Of a stretch of 21,167 nucleotides of DNA, positions 19,531 through 21,167 are shown one piece after another. The first letter of the stretch is position 1; each line of letters begins with the position of its first letter. Origin of the DNA: Clavulina sp. PMI_390 (taxonomy: Eukaryota; Basidiomycota; Agaricomycetes; Cantharellales; Hydnaceae); assembly GCA_015039315.1 (NCBI GenBank), contig WIDE01000081.1:3362-24528 (forward strand), written 5' to 3'. Under the pieces are notes generated by a model that had not been told where the DNA came from, made no database searches, and saw only the letters and a list, made by a program, of their open reading frames with translations. The position numbers and the translations under genes were made by a program.

Positions 19531-21015
19531 ATGGAAGAAGTCTTACAGCCGCGGTCAATGCCGCGCGAAGTCCATATTAGCGACCTTCCGATCGAGCTTA
19601 TTTCGAGCGTCTTCCTTGAGGGAATGCCAGCTTCAAGTGTACTTCCTCCGGCTCCAAAGGGAGCTGGAGCCCACAAAGACCCATATGGGGAGCTACGTGC
19701 CCTCAACAAGAATATGACAAAATATTTAAATCGTATATCCTCTATCTCCTCCTTTCTCCGTCGGATTGCCTTGCGTGATCCTCGTCTCTGGACCACTATT
19801 GTATGGGTGAACCGCCGAACAGCATCGTCAGGCCCTAATGATATATGGGGACTCATCCAATATGCACGCATCAAGGCTTATCTTGGTCGTTCCCAGAACA
19901 TCTCGTTAAAGCTGATGATTATTAATCCTGTACCGGGATCGATCTCTCGTTGTGAAACAGTTTGGCGACTTGTCATGCCTCATCTCCATCGCTGTGCCCA
20001 TCTTTCGTTGGTCATATGTGAGACTTTTGGGCCCAATTATACTGGACTCGTGGGAACACTTGACGTGCACCTCCCTTTCCCTCCAGCCATGAAGTCGTTA
20101 GAGGCTCTGTGGATTACTGGTCCACTTACTCAGTCTGATGTCGCTCTATTTCAGCAACCTCAAGAGAGCAACCCAATTCCGAATCTCCGAGATCTTCGAC
20201 TCGATATTCGTGGGTCCCATCACAACCTTTTGAGAAACTTCATCTCCTTCCCACTCTCGCTTCGTCGTGTTAGTATTGTTGACACCACAAGCGATTCAGA
20301 CGAGCCTCTCCTATGCGAACTAATCAGTTCTTGCTCAAACACCCTTCAAATTCTCGAAATCAATCACTCGGGCTATATGAGCACCGAAGATTCTATCTTG
20401 CTTCCGTTGTTGATTGAATTGGCTATTCCCACCGATAAGGAATTCTCGTTCCGAAAATTCTTAAAGACACCCTCCTTAAAGCAGCTACATATCCAGGGAA
20501 AAACATCGATACGGTCTACTACGTCATCAGTAACACCATCGCCTCTTGTTGGGGGAGCATGGCCTGAGCTGATCTCGTTGAGGATCACAACGTCTCCATC
20601 TAACACCATTGGATGGATCAAGGAGATGTTCCTGCCCATCCTCGAAGAGCTTCATGAACTCAGGATGTTGGAAGTCTGCCTTTACAGTGAGCAGATAGTC
20701 GAGATAGTCAATTATCTAAATATCTCCCTACTTCACGATGGCTCCGGTGGTGGAGACAATGCGGCAAGCCACCCAATTATCCCGCACCCCATGCTGCAAT
20801 CGTTAACACTCAACAGAAACCCGCAGCAGATGCACCTTCTCATGCCAAGTCGAGGGCAATTATCGAGGGATACTGTAGAGCGTTTGTTGAAAAACCGCTT
20901 GGAACTGAGATTGACGGTGGATGTCTCAATCGTTGATTTTGGTGTGGAAGAGGTAGAGGTAGTAAGGCTGATCGAACAATATGGAGACAGGCTGAGGATC
21001 GAATCTAGAGGGTAG
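19531..21015 (+). CDS. F-box protein, tandem array copy 4
   Basis: Intronless; 494 residues from ATG 19531. An in-frame ATG at 19441 would add 30 residues of low-complexity leader, but 19531 aligns better with the paralogues. The F-box region is REVHISDLPIELISSVFLEGM followed by ALNKNMTKYLNRISSISSFL and DPRLWTTIVWVNRR. LRR-like segments include FPPAMKSLEALWITGPLT, IPNLRDLRLDIRGSHHNLL and LISLRITTSPS. The pre-terminal linker is short and glycine-rich (SGGGDNAAS). The C-terminal block LRLTVDVSIVDFGVEEVE is conserved. It is the most divergent copy in the F-box insertion (APKGAGAHKDPYGELRA), suggesting an older duplication or a different substrate. The stop TAG is followed by TGA, as in copy 1. 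Confidence 0.88.
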   Translation: MEEVLQPRSMPREVHISDLPIELISSVFLEGMPASSVLPPAPKGAGAHKDPYGELRALNKNMTKYLNRISSISSFLRRIALRDPRLWTTIVWVNRRTASSGPNDIWGLIQYARIKAYLGRSQNISLKLMIINPVPGSISRCETVWRLVMPHLHRCAHLSLVICETFGPNYTGLVGTLDVHLPFPPAMKSLEALWITGPLTQSDVALFQQPQESNPIPNLRDLRLDIRGSHHNLLRNFISFPLSLRRVSIVDTTSDSDEPLLCELISSCSNTLQILEINHSGYMSTEDSILLPLLIELAIPTDKEFSFRKFLKTPSLKQLHIQGKTSIRSTTSSVTPSPLVGGAWPELISLRITTSPSNTIGWIKEMFLPILEELHELRMLEVCLYSEQIVEIVNYLNISLLHDGSGGGDNAASHPIIPHPMLQSLTLNRNPQQMHLLMPSRGQLSRDTVERLLKNRLELRLTVDVSIVDFGVEEVEVVRLIEQYGDRLRIESRG

Positions 21016-21167
21016 TGAGGAAGAGCATCCATCTGGAATATCTGCGGATAGCCTGTGAGATACCATCAAAAAAGGGGTTTCCTTATCTCTGTCCGTTATG
21101 CTGCTCTGTAAGAATAGTCATGTCAGACAACTAAAGCATTGGCTGGAACGGGCCTCACACGTGTTGG
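21016..21167. other. 3' flank of F-box copy 4 with a terminal CACGTG
   Basis: The window ends 152 bases after copy 4. A CACGTG at 21158-21163 may be the promoter element of a further array member just outside the window. Otherwise no feature is seen. Confidence 0.35.

Overview
The window is nuclear DNA of a filamentous fungus, most likely a basidiomycete of the Agaricomycetes. The evidence is short GT-AG introns (57-86 bases) in compact multi-exon genes, F-box proteins of the type that is heavily expanded in Agaricomycetes, and a Pal1-family morphogenesis protein. I cannot name the species from sequence alone. There are nine genes or gene bodies plus one recognisable gene relic.

Layout. Positions 1-1050 hold nothing I can identify. 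A relic of the first exon of a secreted-protein gene lies at about 1366-1468, with faint traces of its promoter upstream. A three-exon F-box gene is on the minus strand (3648-1556). Next come three tandem plus-strand paralogues of a secreted protein (A 4604-5664, B 6249-7325, C 7960-9037). Their first three coding exons have identical lengths in every copy (118, 150 and 415 bases), and each carries a duplicated upstream block. The 9038-9841 stretch separates gene C from the convergent Pal1 gene. Pal1 (13316-9842, minus strand, six exons, predicted 523 residues) is the only broadly conserved housekeeping gene here, and it has unusually long introns.

A 164-base divergent promoter separates Pal1 from a tandem array of four intronless F-box genes, all on the plus strand (13481-14995, 15588-17116, 17521-19071, 19531-21015). 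Three of the four have a CACGTG hexamer about 100 bases upstream of the start; the third copy has CACATC at the same place. Another CACGTG at the right edge suggests the array may continue. Copy 2 has its ancestral ATG one base out of frame with an otherwise intact body.

The window is therefore two lineage-specific tandem families on either side of one conserved gene. The F-box proteins are presumably substrate adaptors of SCF ubiquitin ligases. The secreted family looks like an all-beta jelly-roll protein. Its motif order resembles glutamic peptidases of the eqolisin (G1) type, but this is a hypothesis; copy A lacks the glutamate that would be the candidate catalytic residue. Exon boundaries were derived by hand from splice consensus, reading-frame phase and comparison of paralogues.
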